The notes: generated from the sequence alone by a model not told the origin. A stretch of DNA of 64,000 bases from Acidobacteriota bacterium (GCA_003385635.1 QQUY01000001.1:1651001-1715000); one strand, 5' to 3'. Shown: positions 1 through 8,916, counted from the stretch's first letter. A program made the numbers and translations.

Positions 1-677
1 CGGTTAAGGTCGATCTTGAAGTGGTTCCCGTCCGAACTCGCAAACCAGGCCACGAAATGCTCGGAAGCGGCGGGATCCGCCGTTCCGCCGGCGATCGTCA
101 TGTTCTTTGCCCAGGTGACAAAGGTTTGATGGCTATCGGGATTCAGCGCTGGATTGATGATCACGACCTGATTTTGCAGGATCTTCGTTGTCAGAGGATC
201 GGTACCGGCCGCGAGTTGGTAAAGCACCTGCAGACCCGCTTCAAATGCCGATGTCTCTCCACCGTCGGTACCGTAATTCATCCATCCGATGGGGACGGTG
301 TTCGTCGCGATCCGGGCTGCATCGCCTGGCGGAGTTGATCGTGGATCGGTGAGACGAGCTATCGACGAACGTATCTCCTCGAGCCTCGAAATATTTTCAG
401 GCGTGCTCACGGCGACGATCCACAGCTTTCGCCTTTCTACAGACTCGCCGTATTGAAAGACCTTTACCCGCGGGGACACCTCTTCGAGTTTCTTGATGTA
501 AGCGGCCATCTCCAGATTGTCGGTCAGATAGTCGCCGATCTCGTACCCAAAGAACTGTTTTGGCGTGGGAACGGATTGATCGTAAGTACCGCCGGGAAGC
601 CATTCGAAGTTCTGGGCCGACGTTGAGAATGATAGAAACAAACAAGTTGCCGTCAGTAGCAGGAAGTTTTTCATCAT
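1..677 (-). CDS. M14-family zinc carboxypeptidase-like protein, N-terminal part (runs off window)
   Basis: The frame is open from an ATG at 675-677 to the left edge, about 225 residues. A signal peptide (MMKNFLLLTATCLFLSFSTS) ends near residue 21, so export is likely. The segment SRLEEIRSSIARL and the downstream NPALNPDSHQTF stretch (compare PxxNPDGxxxF) are typical of M14 carboxypeptidase-like proteins of soil bacteria. The expected first zinc motif HxxE reads GTDGGETSAFEAG, so the glutamate is kept but the His position holds Asp. The third ligand lies outside the window. It would act on peptides in the periplasm if active. A second ATG three bases downstream (672-674) is equally possible. 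Confidence 0.75.
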   Translation of the reverse strand, partial: MMKNFLLLTATCLFLSFSTSAQNFEWLPGGTYDQSVPTPKQFFGYEIGDYLTDNLEMAAYIKKLEEVSPRVKVFQYGESVERRKLWIVAVSTPENISRLEEIRSSIARLTDPRSTPPGDAARIATNTVPIGWMNYGTDGGETSAFEAGLQVLYQLAAGTDPLTTKILQNQVVIINPALNPDSHQTFVTWAKNMTIAGGTADPAASEHFVAWFASSDGNHFKIDLN

Positions 678-705
678 CGATTCTAAAATGCCTGTAAACC
701 TTCGC

Positions 706-815
706 GGGACTTTGCCGCTTGGCGCCTTTGCGGGAACCCTTTTTGCGATTTCGAAACCCGAGATCGCGAAAAAGACTGCTCGCAAAGACGCCACAGCGCC
801 GAGATCCGCAAAACG
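706..815. repeat. Intergenic palindromic element of the CTTTGCG type
   Basis: The left part (about 711-740, ggcgcctttgcgggaacc) is mirrored by the right part (778-812, containing cgcaaagacgc and gatccgcaaa). A tighter hairpin sits inside: ctttttgcgat at about 738 against atcgcgaaaaag ending near 775. Similar arms recur at 27651-27763 and, as one arm, at 60611-60650. It lies just 5' of the M14 gene. No gene is visible here. Confidence 0.6.
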
Positions 816-930
816 AAAAGAATGGAATGGTTTTTAAGGACGAGAACGCCGATAATTTATCACATTGTGCGGCGGGAGATTAGTTAAGTATTTAGCAGCT
901 GTACCTCATAAACCGACTGAGGACTGATTC

Positions 931-1004
931 AACCACGGAGGAACACAGAACCGCACTGAGAAGTGAATGATCCTTTCTCAGTGTGCCCTGTACCCTCCGT
1001 GGTT
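931..1004. repeat. Large imperfect inverted repeat
   Basis: Arm 931-962 (aaccacggagg...cactgagaa) is mirrored by 975-1004 (ttctcagtg...cctccgtggtt), with about 30-bp arms, a few mismatches and a 12-bp centre. There is no U tract in either direction. It lies in the 488-bp gap between the M14 gene and the prepilin peptidase gene. Confidence 0.6.
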
Positions 1005-1092
1005 GTCGGACCGCAGGTTGAATAATTCGCAAGATTTGCCGACAATGAGCGTGGGCCTATTCACTTTCCGGGGCCTGCCTCTTTAAGGAAGC

Positions 1093-1165
1093 ATTCGCTT
1101 CGCTCATAGGCCGCGAGACGCGGGCGCTCCGAACTCACCAAACTTAGCCAACTCACCCAACTCTT
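1093..1165. repeat. Box B (reverse) plus 9-bp tandem array
   Basis: 1093-1131 read in reverse gives a diverged copy of Box B (cggagcgc, gcgtc, cgc, tatgagcg, agcgaat), seen also at 14037-14075 and 21527-21553. Next to it, 1131-1165 in reverse is four 9-bp units of the form gagttgggt/gagttggct/aagtttggt/gagttcgga. The array ends on the base before the pilD ATG, so it also forms that gene's 5' untranslated sequence, and no Shine-Dalgarno site is visible there. Confidence 0.6.
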
Positions 1166-2062
1166 ATGTTTCTCTTCCAACCATCCTTCGAACTCGCCAC
1201 AGGTCTACCGGTCTGGATCGGTTACGTTTTTACTTTCGTATTTGGAGCGGTCGTCGGAAGTTTCCTGAACGTCGTGATTCATCGTGTGCCGCGTGAGGAA
1301 TCGATCGTTTTTCCGAACTCCGCCTGTCCGAATTGCGGCAAGGCGATAAAGGGATTTGACAACATCCCGATACTCAGCTGGCTTTTATTGGCCGGAAAAT
1401 GCAGGAACTGCAAAGAGCCGATATCGTTCCGCTATCCCGCTGTAGAGTTAATCACGGCTCTTTTATGGGTCTTGTGTTTCTGGCAGATCGGCTTTAATGC
1501 GTATTTGCCGGTCGTTATCGTTTTCGTGACGACAATGCTCGCGCTGATCTCAATTGATGCCGAGCACATGATACTGCCGAACGTAATCACTTATCCGCTC
1601 CTGATAGCTGCATTGCTTGTAAGGCTCATTTTTCCGCTGACGGTTGGCGCGCTCTACTTTACGGATATTCTCGCTTTTCCGATGACGTACCTCGCGGGAC
1701 AGCCTGTATGGCTAATATCACTCGCCGGCGCCGTCCTTGGAGGATTGTTCGGAGGCGGATCCTTGTGGCTTATCGGAGAGCTTTGGAAACGGCTTCGCGG
1801 TGTCGATGCGATGGGGCTCGGCGATGTGAAAATGATGTTCGGCGTCGGCGCCCTCCTTGGCTGGCGGCTGACCTTTCTAGCGATCTTTATAGGCGCATTT
1901 TCGGGGGCCGTTGCGGGGGTCGGTTATATAGCGTACCAAAAGGACAAGGACCTGCAGGCGCAGATCCCGTTTGGTATCTTCCTAGGTATTGGATCGATCA
2001 TCGCGATCCTCTTTGGCGAGTCGATAATCGACTGGTATTTCCTTACTTTCGTGCCGCAATAG
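1166..2062 (+). CDS. pilD: Prepilin leader peptidase / N-methyltransferase (type IV prepilin peptidase, A24A)
   Basis: 298 residues, full length for the family. It cleaves the leader of type IV prepilins and related pseudopilins at the inner membrane and N-methylates the new end. The N-terminal DiS_P_DiS region carries the zinc tetrad C54xxC57...C79xxC82. The two catalytic aspartates of this aspartic protease fold lie in SIDAEHMILPN and GLGDVKMM (GxGDxK). About eight hydrophobic segments are present. No pilin genes are adjacent. The stop abuts the convergent zinc-ribbon gene (2063), so the two genes share an end. Confidence 0.93.
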   Translation: MFLFQPSFELATGLPVWIGYVFTFVFGAVVGSFLNVVIHRVPREESIVFPNSACPNCGKAIKGFDNIPILSWLLLAGKCRNCKEPISFRYPAVELITALLWVLCFWQIGFNAYLPVVIVFVTTMLALISIDAEHMILPNVITYPLLIAALLVRLIFPLTVGALYFTDILAFPMTYLAGQPVWLISLAGAVLGGLFGGGSLWLIGELWKRLRGVDAMGLGDVKMMFGVGALLGWRLTFLAIFIGAFSGAVAGVGYIAYQKDKDLQAQIPFGIFLGIGSIIAILFGESIIDWYFLTFVPQ

Positions 2063-2365
2063 TCAGGCGCGTTTGTTGAACGTCACCGACTCTTCCAGGC
2101 AGGTCAGAGAACAGAAGAAATCAGACTTCAGCTTCACCGCCTCTTCTTTGGGTGTCCATTTGTTGCATTTCGGACATCTGACGAGTTCCGTATCGCCTGA
2201 CCGAGACTTCGGTTCCACCTGCTTTTCCTGCGGCGGGCGCATCTGTTTACGCATACGCCGGAACGTCTGATAGAGAAACCACGCCGATTGCAGATATTTC
2301 CTGAAGTACCAGGCCACTACCGCGATCAGGACCAGGAACAGCAGAAGGATGATCAGCCATTTCAT
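2063..2365 (-). CDS. Small membrane-anchored zinc-ribbon protein (PP0621-like)
   Basis: 100 residues. One N-terminal membrane helix (MKWLIILLLFLVLIAVVAWYF) is followed by a basic linker and a C-terminal CPKC...CSLTC pair that probably binds one zinc. This layout matches the PP0621 family of small proteins of unknown function. It is the last gene of a minus-strand pair with the TPR gene (59-bp gap) and converges on pilD. Function is unknown; membrane anchoring with a cytoplasmic zinc knuckle is inferred from charge distribution. Confidence 0.75.
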   Translation of the reverse strand: MKWLIILLLFLVLIAVVAWYFRKYLQSAWFLYQTFRRMRKQMRPPQEKQVEPKSRSGDTELVRCPKCNKWTPKEEAVKLKSDFFCSLTCLEESVTFNKRA

Positions 2366-2424
2366 ATTGCTAGGTCGGGTTGAAAGATAGGAATACTCGT
2401 GTCCCGGTTACGTCGGGGATCAAC

Positions 2425-3150
2425 TCAGTTAGACGAGATCTTGCTTTCAAGATCCGAGATCGATGGATTCTGCGGGTTAACTTCCTTCAGCCTGGAAAGG
2501 GTTTCGGAAGCCTTCGCATTGTCTCCGGCCTCAGTGTAGGCCCGTGTGAGGTACCTCAAAGCCTTCTCATTCGTCGGATCGATTTCCGTCGCAGCGCTCA
2601 ATTGCTCGATCGCCTTTTGCGGTTCAGGGTTCGCGGTTGCAAGAAACGACACTCCGTATGACGTCTTAACGTTCGCGTCCCGGGTGTTCTTTTCAAGTGC
2701 CTTCTGATAGATCTCGCGTGATTTGATGTTCAGATCTTCCTGTTTCTGTATCTGGCCCAGATCAAAGGTGATATTCCCAAACGACACGAGCACTTCGTAA
2801 TCTTCTGGGTTCAAATTATGAGCTCGTTCCAAAAGCCTGCCCACATCCTTAAGCAAAGTCGCATCCTGCTTCATTGCGGCGTATGAGTAGAGAGCAAGGC
2901 CCAGGGTCTTCTGGAACTGAAAGTTTTCCGGGTTATCGTCGGCTTCCTTCAGCTTTGCACGGATCTCGGCGTCCGTCAGTTCCATCCCTGAACCAGGGCT
3001 TTGGCCAGCACTTCCTGCCTGCCGAAGGTTGGCAAGCGCGGTTTGAGAGGCCTGGATCTCGCTACGGTTGAGATAGTTGGCGGTAAGGAATCCGGCTACG
3101 AGACCGACAATAAGTCCGATCACGGCACCCAATGCGATGTTAGTGTTCAT
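2425..3150 (-). CDS. Membrane-anchored tetratricopeptide repeat protein
   Basis: 241 residues. One glycine-rich N-terminal membrane helix (residues 1-27), a Ser/Gly/Gln linker, then about four TPR units from residue 60 to the end (for example the A..LNPEDYEVLVSFGNI and A.EIDPTNEKALRYLTRAY repeats). TPRs bind other proteins; this one probably displays its repeats outside the inner membrane. The layout resembles CcmH/NrfG-type TPR proteins, but no cytochrome maturation genes are near, so no specific role is assigned. Confidence 0.8.
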   Translation of the reverse strand: MNTNIALGAVIGLIVGLVAGFLTANYLNRSEIQASQTALANLRQAGSAGQSPGSGMELTDAEIRAKLKEADDNPENFQFQKTLGLALYSYAAMKQDATLLKDVGRLLERAHNLNPEDYEVLVSFGNITFDLGQIQKQEDLNIKSREIYQKALEKNTRDANVKTSYGVSFLATANPEPQKAIEQLSAATEIDPTNEKALRYLTRAYTEAGDNAKASETLSRLKEVNPQNPSISDLESKISSN

Positions 3151-3243
3151 TCAGGAGAATTTTATCAGAGCGGGAAGAACGAAGCGAAAGGCGCCCCCGC
3201 AAGCAAGCGGGCGGCGCCGGAGAGATCCGAAAATTACGGACGG

Positions 3244-3513
3244 CTAGTGCTTGCTGTTCTCGGGGGCGATGTACGGTAGATCGTCCGTTCGCCGCCTCGG
3301 AAGCGGATCCGTAGCCCTTCGTCGCGGAGTACTGTTCTGCGCCCGGCGGTCGACACTGCCAGACGGTAGACCCTTGCCGTGAACTGCTTCAACCAGGATC
3401 CTTGTTATCTCCTGTGAAAGCGTACGATGCTCCATCGCCGCTCTGCGCTTCAGAGACTCCTTCAGTTCGTTCGGCACGTAAGCGCCTATAAAAACTCCTT
3501 TTCTGTTAGCCAT
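3244..3513 (-). CDS. Ribbon-helix-helix protein (Arc/CopG-like)
   Basis: 89 residues. Residues 5-47 form a ribbon-helix-helix DNA-binding unit: a short beta strand (KGVFIGAYVP) followed by two helices (NELKESLKRRAAMEHRTLS and QEITRILVEAV). The C-terminal half is basic, Arg/Pro-rich and probably disordered. A good Shine-Dalgarno sequence (aggagtga) lies 9 bases before the ATG. It sits about 40 bp downstream of rnpB on the same strand and may be reached by read-through. No toxin partner is seen, so it may be a stand-alone regulator. Confidence 0.75.
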   Translation of the reverse strand: MANRKGVFIGAYVPNELKESLKRRAAMEHRTLSQEITRILVEAVHGKGLPSGSVDRRAQNSTPRRRATDPLPRRRTDDLPYIAPENSKH

Positions 3514-3552
3514 TGTGATCAGTCACTCCTAATATGTTTTGCGACGTCTTGT

Positions 3553-3952
3553 GCCCCGCGCCGGAAAGGACCATAAGCCGAATTCTGTTACCCGTACGAG
3601 CCGGGCGGTAATCATTCATCTGGGCCGGCTGTTGCCAGACGGCTCTTGCGACCTACCCGAAAACGCCTCCCGGATCGCTCCAGGAACCCGGACGAGCAGC
3701 CCGGTTTCGTTTCCCTATTTGGTCTTGCACCTCGAGGAGTTTGCCTGGCCGCGCATGTCACCACACGCGCCGGTGAGCTCTTACCCCACCATTTCACCCA
3801 TTACCTTTCGGCTGGACTGCTTTCTGTTGCACTTGTCGTCACCTGCCGAAGCAGGCGCCCGGCCGTTAGCCGGCTCGATGCTCTACGGTGTTCGGACTTT
3901 CCTCTCCCGGAGTTTCCGGGAGCGATTACCGGTACCTTTCAGTTACGGGGCG
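3553..3952 (-). ncRNA. rnpB: RNase P RNA, bacterial type
   Basis: About 400 nt on the minus strand. The conserved 5' block gaggaaagtccg lies at 3893-3904 (reversed), and the 3' block acagaattcggcttat, close to the E. coli acagaacccggcttat, ends near 3573. Between them are the expected gtgcaacagaaagca, agacaaacc-type and ccaaataggg segments. The 5' end (cgccccg) pairs with the 3' end (cggggc) plus gaaagg/cctttc to form helix P1, which sets the limits. It is the catalytic RNA that matures tRNA 5' ends. Confidence 0.95.
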
Positions 3953-3958
3953 TGCCTT

Positions 3959-3988
3959 ACTATAGCAAAAGCTGTTGAACAGCAACAA
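3959..3988 (-). promoter_or_regulatory. Promoter of rnpB
   Basis: On the minus strand, ttgttg (3983-3988) is followed after 18 bases by tatagt (3959-3964). This -10 box places the start of transcription a few bases before the rnpB P1 helix. The spacer contains a perfect 13-bp palindrome (gctgttgaacagc, 3971-3983). Confidence 0.65.
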
Positions 3989-4172
3989 CTGGGTTTTTCT
4001 CTATTGTCCCCTGTACAACTCCTGCCTGCTGGTATTGCCTTTCCGTAATTCCGGAGCAGGAGTATAAAGAACAGAGAAAGCAAGGCCTGCTGATCCGCCT
4101 CATGTGATTTAACACTTGTTCTAAACGATTAAAGCTGTTGAAACTTCAGAAAAAGGCTGGAGTTATAAGGGT

Positions 4173-5984
4173 CTATCTGCGGCTGAAGGTAAGAAGGCTT
4201 GAAAAGTCGAAGAGTCCGGCCCACTTGTTCTGATAGATCCTGCGGATCTCGGCATCGCGGTCCGGTCCATCTGAAAGCCCTTCGATCTCTTTCAGAACTT
4301 CCTCGCATTCCTCGATTGCCAGTCGGGAGATCAGGGCACTGATCCTTGGGACGGAATTGACGTTCATGCTCAGTTCCCTGGCACCTAGCCCAAGAAGGAT
4401 CGGCGTATAGAGCGGTGAACCAGCCATTTCGCCGCAAACCAGCGCACTGACACCTTTCCTGTTTGCGGCCTGAAGGACCTTGCCAAGCGCCCCGATCACC
4501 GAACTGTGTACCGTCCTGAACCAGTCCGCGACTTCCTCATTATCCCGGTCGACGGCAAGTAGGTACTGAACCAGGTCATTCGTGCCTATGTTTACAAAAT
4601 CAGAAGCGTCAAGGATTCGCTCTATCGCAAAAACGGCTGCCGGGACCTCTACCATCACTCCTACTGCCGGATCTCCGCAAGGTACGCCTGCACTCAACAA
4701 CCGCTCCCTCTCCTCAGAGATCACGCCCCTAGCCCACTTGATCTCATCAGCATCACTGATCATCGGAAGCACAACCGAAATGCTGTTTGCAGACGATGCT
4801 TTAAGCAAGGCACGGACCTGGATCCGGAACTCGGCCTCGAACCGCATGCTGAGCCTGATGCCCCGAAGTCCCAAAGCCGGATTCTTTTCCCTCCCTGCCA
4901 GACCCGCCGAGACCTGGTTGATGCTTAGATCAAACGTCCTGATCCGGACTCCGTGATCATCAGATTCCGATGCGATTCGGCTGTAGATCTTGAACTGCTC
5001 TTCCTCGGACGGATATCCCCTGTAGCGGTTGAAAAGAAACTCGCTTCTGTAAAGCCCTATGCCCTTCGCGCCAACCTTCTTAGCCGGTCCGTAATCGGTG
5101 GACAGGTCTAGATTCGCACGGACAGTTATCTCCTGGCCGTCCAGAGTCTCGAGTCGTGCCCCTGGATCTAGTTCCGTGTCCCCCAGGTTGATCCCTTCGT
5201 GTTTTGAAGACTTAAGATTGTCGATCGTTTCTTTTCCAGGCCTGAGGATCACACGCCCCTCGTAACCATCGACCGCTATTTTTTCACCGTTCTCAACAGA
5301 TCGCAGAAGTTGCTTGATGCCAGTCACGGCGGGCAGGTCCAGTTCCCGCGCAAGAATGAAGGTATGCGAGGTCCAGCCGCCGTTCTCTGTGACGACGGCT
5401 GCTGGATTCCTCTTGCTGAGCTCGATCATCGTGGAAGGATTTAGTTCTTTCGCGATGATCACGGTGTCTGAATCGAGGCTGAGGTCGTTCTCGCTGTCGG
5501 TCCCGAGTGAGCTCAGTATTCGCTCACCGACGTCTTCCAAATCGATGTACTTCTCCTGCAGATGCTTGTCTGTCAGCGCCTTATAGCGACTGGCATATTT
5601 GTCGATCACCGTCCGAACCGCCCACTCAGCGTTGACCCTCTGTTCCGAGATCATCGATTCGATCTGGCTCAGAAGCGATCTGTCCTCAAGGAAAAGTATG
5701 TGCGTCTCGAAGATACGGGCCTGGTTCCCGTCGCCGTTTCCGTCTGAGGCTATCGTGGAAAGCTGTTCTTTCGAGGCATCGACCGCTTCGCGGAAACGCA
5801 TGACCTCGCCGTCGACCTGCTCGCCGGCGATCTCTTTTTTGTAGAATTGCCGCTTTCCGCCGTATAGGCACAGGGCGGTGCCGACTACCGCTCCTCTAGA
5901 TACGGACCTCCCCTGAAGTGAGATCTCTCCGTCCGTGTTCCCTGCAGGACCGCTCACTATAGGTTTTCCGTGTTGTTCCGTCAT
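4173..5984 (-). CDS. ptsI: Phosphoenolpyruvate-protein phosphotransferase (PTS enzyme I)
   Basis: 603 residues from the ATG at 5984; the longer TTG-initiated form would add seven. Enzyme I takes phosphate from PEP and passes it to HPr. N-terminal domain about 20-170; phosphohistidine domain with GGWTSHTFILAR (active His); C-terminal PEP-binding barrel with GIGLYRSEFLF, LGLRGIRLSM, MVEVPAAV, NIGTNDLVQYLLAVDR and the catalytic Cys in CGEMAG. All key residues are present. It closes a minus-strand run after the AIM24-like gene (33-bp gap). No HPr or enzyme II gene is visible, so it may serve a regulatory PTS encoded elsewhere. Confidence 0.92.
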   Translation of the reverse strand: MTEQHGKPIVSGPAGNTDGEISLQGRSVSRGAVVGTALCLYGGKRQFYKKEIAGEQVDGEVMRFREAVDASKEQLSTIASDGNGDGNQARIFETHILFLEDRSLLSQIESMISEQRVNAEWAVRTVIDKYASRYKALTDKHLQEKYIDLEDVGERILSSLGTDSENDLSLDSDTVIIAKELNPSTMIELSKRNPAAVVTENGGWTSHTFILARELDLPAVTGIKQLLRSVENGEKIAVDGYEGRVILRPGKETIDNLKSSKHEGINLGDTELDPGARLETLDGQEITVRANLDLSTDYGPAKKVGAKGIGLYRSEFLFNRYRGYPSEEEQFKIYSRIASESDDHGVRIRTFDLSINQVSAGLAGREKNPALGLRGIRLSMRFEAEFRIQVRALLKASSANSISVVLPMISDADEIKWARGVISEERERLLSAGVPCGDPAVGVMVEVPAAVFAIERILDASDFVNIGTNDLVQYLLAVDRDNEEVADWFRTVHSSVIGALGKVLQAANRKGVSALVCGEMAGSPLYTPILLGLGARELSMNVNSVPRISALISRLAIEECEEVLKEIEGLSDGPDRDAEIRRIYQNKWAGLFDFSSLLTFSRR

Positions 5985-6017
5985 TTTCTGCCTGTGATAC
6001 CGCAAGGCATGTTGTCT

Positions 6018-6887
6018 CTAAAAGTTGCTGCTGCTTTGGCTCGGGAAGAACGGCTTCAGGAGACCCGCAAACGCCCTTAGGTTTCGGGTCTGGATAAGGA
6101 TCTCTCCCGGCCCCTGAAACTCTGCGACGAGGCCCTCTCCACTCAGCATCGATCGGAAAAACCCGCTTTTCGCCGCTTTACGCACGTTGTACTGCATCGA
6201 CGCTTCCCAGGCTACGAGGTGACCGGTATCTACAACATAGGCCTCTCCGGCCCTGAGCACCTTTCTGTGGATCGATCCAAAAGAAGAAACGAGTAATAGG
6301 CCCTGTCCCGAGATATGCAGCAAAAAGAGTCCTTCTCCTCCGAGAAAGGATTTCATTCCACCGAACTTGGTTTCTACCGTAAGATCCTTGTCTCCAGCCA
6401 TATACGAGCTCGATTGAACGAGAAACGACTGGTTCCGAAGCTCGATACCGACGATGTCTCCCGGAGCGCCGGGCGCGAATGTCACTTCACCAGGCGCTCC
6501 TTGAGCCGTGAACGTGGAAACGAATGCCGACTCCCCGCCCCCGAAACGCTTCAACGCGCCCATCACACCGCCCTTTAACTCGGAATGCAGATCGATGTTC
6601 TGCGACATCGAGACCATCGCGCCGGCCTCTGCAGAGATCGCCTGTTCCGCTTCCAGTTGGATCACGGCAAGTGCGAAGGCTCCCTGATACTGGATCTCCC
6701 ACTTGTACCCGCGTCCCATTCCCTTGCCGTCGTGGTCCAGATGGAACGTCTCATTCGGATTTGAAGGAGCCGAAGGCCGAGCAGCCGTCTGTTGCACTGT
6801 CGGATCCTCGATCTCGATCTGATACCCGCAGCTGCCGCAGAATCTGGAATCGGGTTTCAATTCAAGCGTGCATTTCGGACATTTCAT
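6018..6887 (-). CDS. AIM24 / TIGR00266-family protein with N-terminal zinc ribbon
   Basis: 289 residues. Residues 1-22 hold a zinc ribbon (CPKC...CGSCG). After a Pro/Thr-rich linker, residues 58-285 match the AIM24/TIGR00266 beta-rich domain (SAEAGAMVSMS, FTAQGAPGEVTFAPGAPGDIV, VVDTGHLVAWE, LIQTRNL). Bacterial members have no proven biochemical role; yeast Aim24 is mitochondrial. It lies 30 bp after the LOG-family gene and 33 bp before ptsI, so co-transcription is likely. The extra zinc ribbon could anchor the domain to a partner. Confidence 0.85.
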   Translation of the reverse strand: MKCPKCTLELKPDSRFCGSCGYQIEIEDPTVQQTAARPSAPSNPNETFHLDHDGKGMGRGYKWEIQYQGAFALAVIQLEAEQAISAEAGAMVSMSQNIDLHSELKGGVMGALKRFGGGESAFVSTFTAQGAPGEVTFAPGAPGDIVGIELRNQSFLVQSSSYMAGDKDLTVETKFGGMKSFLGGEGLFLLHISGQGLLLVSSFGSIHRKVLRAGEAYVVDTGHLVAWEASMQYNVRKAAKSGFFRSMLSGEGLVAEFQGPGEILIQTRNLRAFAGLLKPFFPSQSSSNF

Positions 6888-6917
6888 ATTACTTTCCCTG
6901 TTTTGCGGTCCTTTTCC

Positions 6918-7460
6918 CTATTCCGAACCCGATCTCACGATCTTGACTGCCTCGGCAGCGGAATCTGCAAAGTGAAGAAGCTGCAGATCCTCGTCGCTGA
7001 CTACGAGATTCTTTTTCCAGGCCTCAACTACAGGTTTCCAGCAATCACCCAGCAATACAAGAGGACGGTAGTCGAGAACGCCTGTTTGGAGCTTGTTCCA
7101 GACCAGGGAGATCTCGGTTACAGTTCCCATTCCTCCGCGGATCGCAATGAACCCGACCGATCGCGTGATCAGATTCTGAAGACGATCGTAGAAGTGATCT
7201 GATGCAACCTTGTCAGTCAGATACCTGTTCGGTTCGGACTTGAACTGGTTCATCACGATACCGAATACGCGGCCTCCATGTTCCCGCGCGCCGCGTGACG
7301 CAGCCTCCATAACACCCAGGTACCCGCCGGTGCAGATCGTGTATCCGGCATCGGCAAGAAGTGAGCCGACCTCCTGCGCCTGTCTGTATTCTTCGGTGTC
7401 TTCGCCGCATTTCGATCCGCCGAAGATGGTGACTATTTTTTCTGAATCTGGAAGCGACAC
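6918..7460 (-). CDS. LOG-family (TIGR00725-like) Rossmann protein
   Basis: 180 residues. Starts with GTG at 7460, supported by a ggagg Shine-Dalgarno about 9 bases before. The motifs GGYLGVMEAASRGA and RGGMGTVTEI correspond to the LOG/lysine-decarboxylase-like nucleotide-binding fold, whose classic signature is PGGxGTxxE; here the Pro is Arg. True LOG proteins release cytokinin-type bases from nucleoside monophosphates; TIGR00725-like relatives often lack known activity. It sits between the MFS gene (46-bp gap) and the AIM24-like gene. Confidence 0.8.
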   Translation of the reverse strand: MSLPDSEKIVTIFGGSKCGEDTEEYRQAQEVGSLLADAGYTICTGGYLGVMEAASRGAREHGGRVFGIVMNQFKSEPNRYLTDKVASDHFYDRLQNLITRSVGFIAIRGGMGTVTEISLVWNKLQTGVLDYRPLVLLGDCWKPVVEAWKKNLVVSDEDLQLLHFADSAAEAVKIVRSGSE

Positions 7461-7506
7461 GGAAAAGTTCCTCCGCTAGGTAAGGTAAGAAAAATACGAT
7501 TATATT

Positions 7507-8916
7507 TCACGCATCCTGGAACTCAACTGCTCCCGGCTCCCCGGCGGCTTCTTCGGGGGTGAGGTTTCCGGCCTCGTGGATCGCTCTGGCAGTATTTGTC
7601 ACGACCAGAAGCACGATCCCTACGGCGAAGAAGAAAATAATTCCGAGTATCGCCTGCCGGTAAGAGCCTGTGTAGGTTACGACAAGCCCGAACACGAGCA
7701 CGCCTAGCCAGGATGTCCCTTTCTCGGAGATCTCGTAGAGACCAAAGAAACCGGACTCTCGTTCCTTGGGAATCATCTGCGAGTAAAGCGATCTCGAAAG
7801 CGCCTGAGAGCTGCCTAATACGAGGCCTATGAACGCTCCCATCGCCCAAGCCTGGGCGCGTGTGTCCAGATAAGCGTAGGCAAAGAAGACGATCCCGCAC
7901 CAGATCGCAAGGCTGATGACTACGGTCCATTTGGCACCTATCAGTCTCGCGATCCTTTCGAATACGATCGCCCCGACGAGCGCAGTGAACTGCGCGAGCA
8001 TGAATATACCGAGCAGAAAGGCCTCATCGGTCTCAAGGCCGTTTCGTACGAACAGCTCTTGCGAGAGAAAAGTAGACGACATAAGGATCACGGTCTGGAT
8101 GCCGTCGTTGTAAAAAAGATAGGCAAGAAGGAACAAAGCCGTATACTTCAGACGAAAGAGTTCCTTGATGGTCTCCCATAGCTCGCTGAACCCGATGACC
8201 AGTATCTTTTTGCCGTCCGGGATCTGCTTTGCCGCGTTCCTGGACCGCACCATCAGGAATGTTACAAGTCCGAAGGCGCCCCACCATAATGAAGCGGCAA
8301 GCATAGAGATCCTGACCGCCATCGCCTTTTCGAGACCCAGCGTATCCGCGTACTGGATCAGCCCGATGTTGAAAGCAAGCATTATGATCCCGCCGAGATA
8401 ACCCGCTGCGAAACCGTAGCTTGAGATCTTGTTTCTCTGGTCTTCAGTGGTGAGGTCGATAAGAAACGCGTTGTAGAACACGTTTGACGCGGCAAAGCTC
8501 ATATTGGCCACGATCATCAGAACGTATCCCAATAAGTAGTTGTCTCCGGTGATGAAGAACAAAAGGCTGCTCGACAACACTCCGAGATAGCAAAAGACCG
8601 CCATCATCTTCTTCTTCAGGTGGGTGTAGTCGGCGATCGAGCCAAGAAGAGGCAAAAACACTACTTGCGCGACAACGGAGATGCCGATCGCGAACGGGAA
8701 CAGCGTTTCCGCCTTGATCACGCCCAGCCAACCAAGGGAGAAGATCACCCCCTCTTGTCCGACATCCGCTTGTGCAAGAGCAGTGAGATAGGGTCCGAGC
8801 AAAACACTTATGACGGTGGTGTAGAACGCCGAATTCGCCCAGTCGTACATCAACCAGCCGAAGATCTCCTTTCGGTCGTTCTTTGCCGGTGTCTCGAGGA
8901 CGGCTCTGTTGCTCAT
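7507..8916 (-). CDS. MFS transporter of the UMF1 (Atg22-like) family
   Basis: 469 residues with about 12 membrane segments. The opening GWLMYDWANSAFYTTVISVL is the hallmark of the UMF1/Atg22-like branch, whose substrates in bacteria are mostly unknown; yeast Atg22 exports amino acids from the vacuole. SIADYTHLKKKMM matches the loop 2-3 MFS motif (G-x-x-x-D-...-R/K). The start overlaps the stop of the upstream metalloenzyme gene by 4 bases (ATGA), which indicates translational coupling. Confidence 0.88.
   Translation of the reverse strand: MSNRAVLETPAKNDRKEIFGWLMYDWANSAFYTTVISVLLGPYLTALAQADVGQEGVIFSLGWLGVIKAETLFPFAIGISVVAQVVFLPLLGSIADYTHLKKKMMAVFCYLGVLSSSLLFFITGDNYLLGYVLMIVANMSFAASNVFYNAFLIDLTTEDQRNKISSYGFAAGYLGGIIMLAFNIGLIQYADTLGLEKAMAVRISMLAASLWWGAFGLVTFLMVRSRNAAKQIPDGKKILVIGFSELWETIKELFRLKYTALFLLAYLFYNDGIQTVILMSSTFLSQELFVRNGLETDEAFLLGIFMLAQFTALVGAIVFERIARLIGAKWTVVISLAIWCGIVFFAYAYLDTRAQAWAMGAFIGLVLGSSQALSRSLYSQMIPKERESGFFGLYEISEKGTSWLGVLVFGLVVTYTGSYRQAILGIIFFFAVGIVLLVVTNTARAIHEAGNLTPEEAAGEPGAVEFQDA

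Noticed and set aside
3539..4048. Long plus-strand ORFs over the rnpB region
   Set aside because: The same bases carry RNase P RNA with conserved blocks and P1 pairing; the ORFs have no protein-like features.
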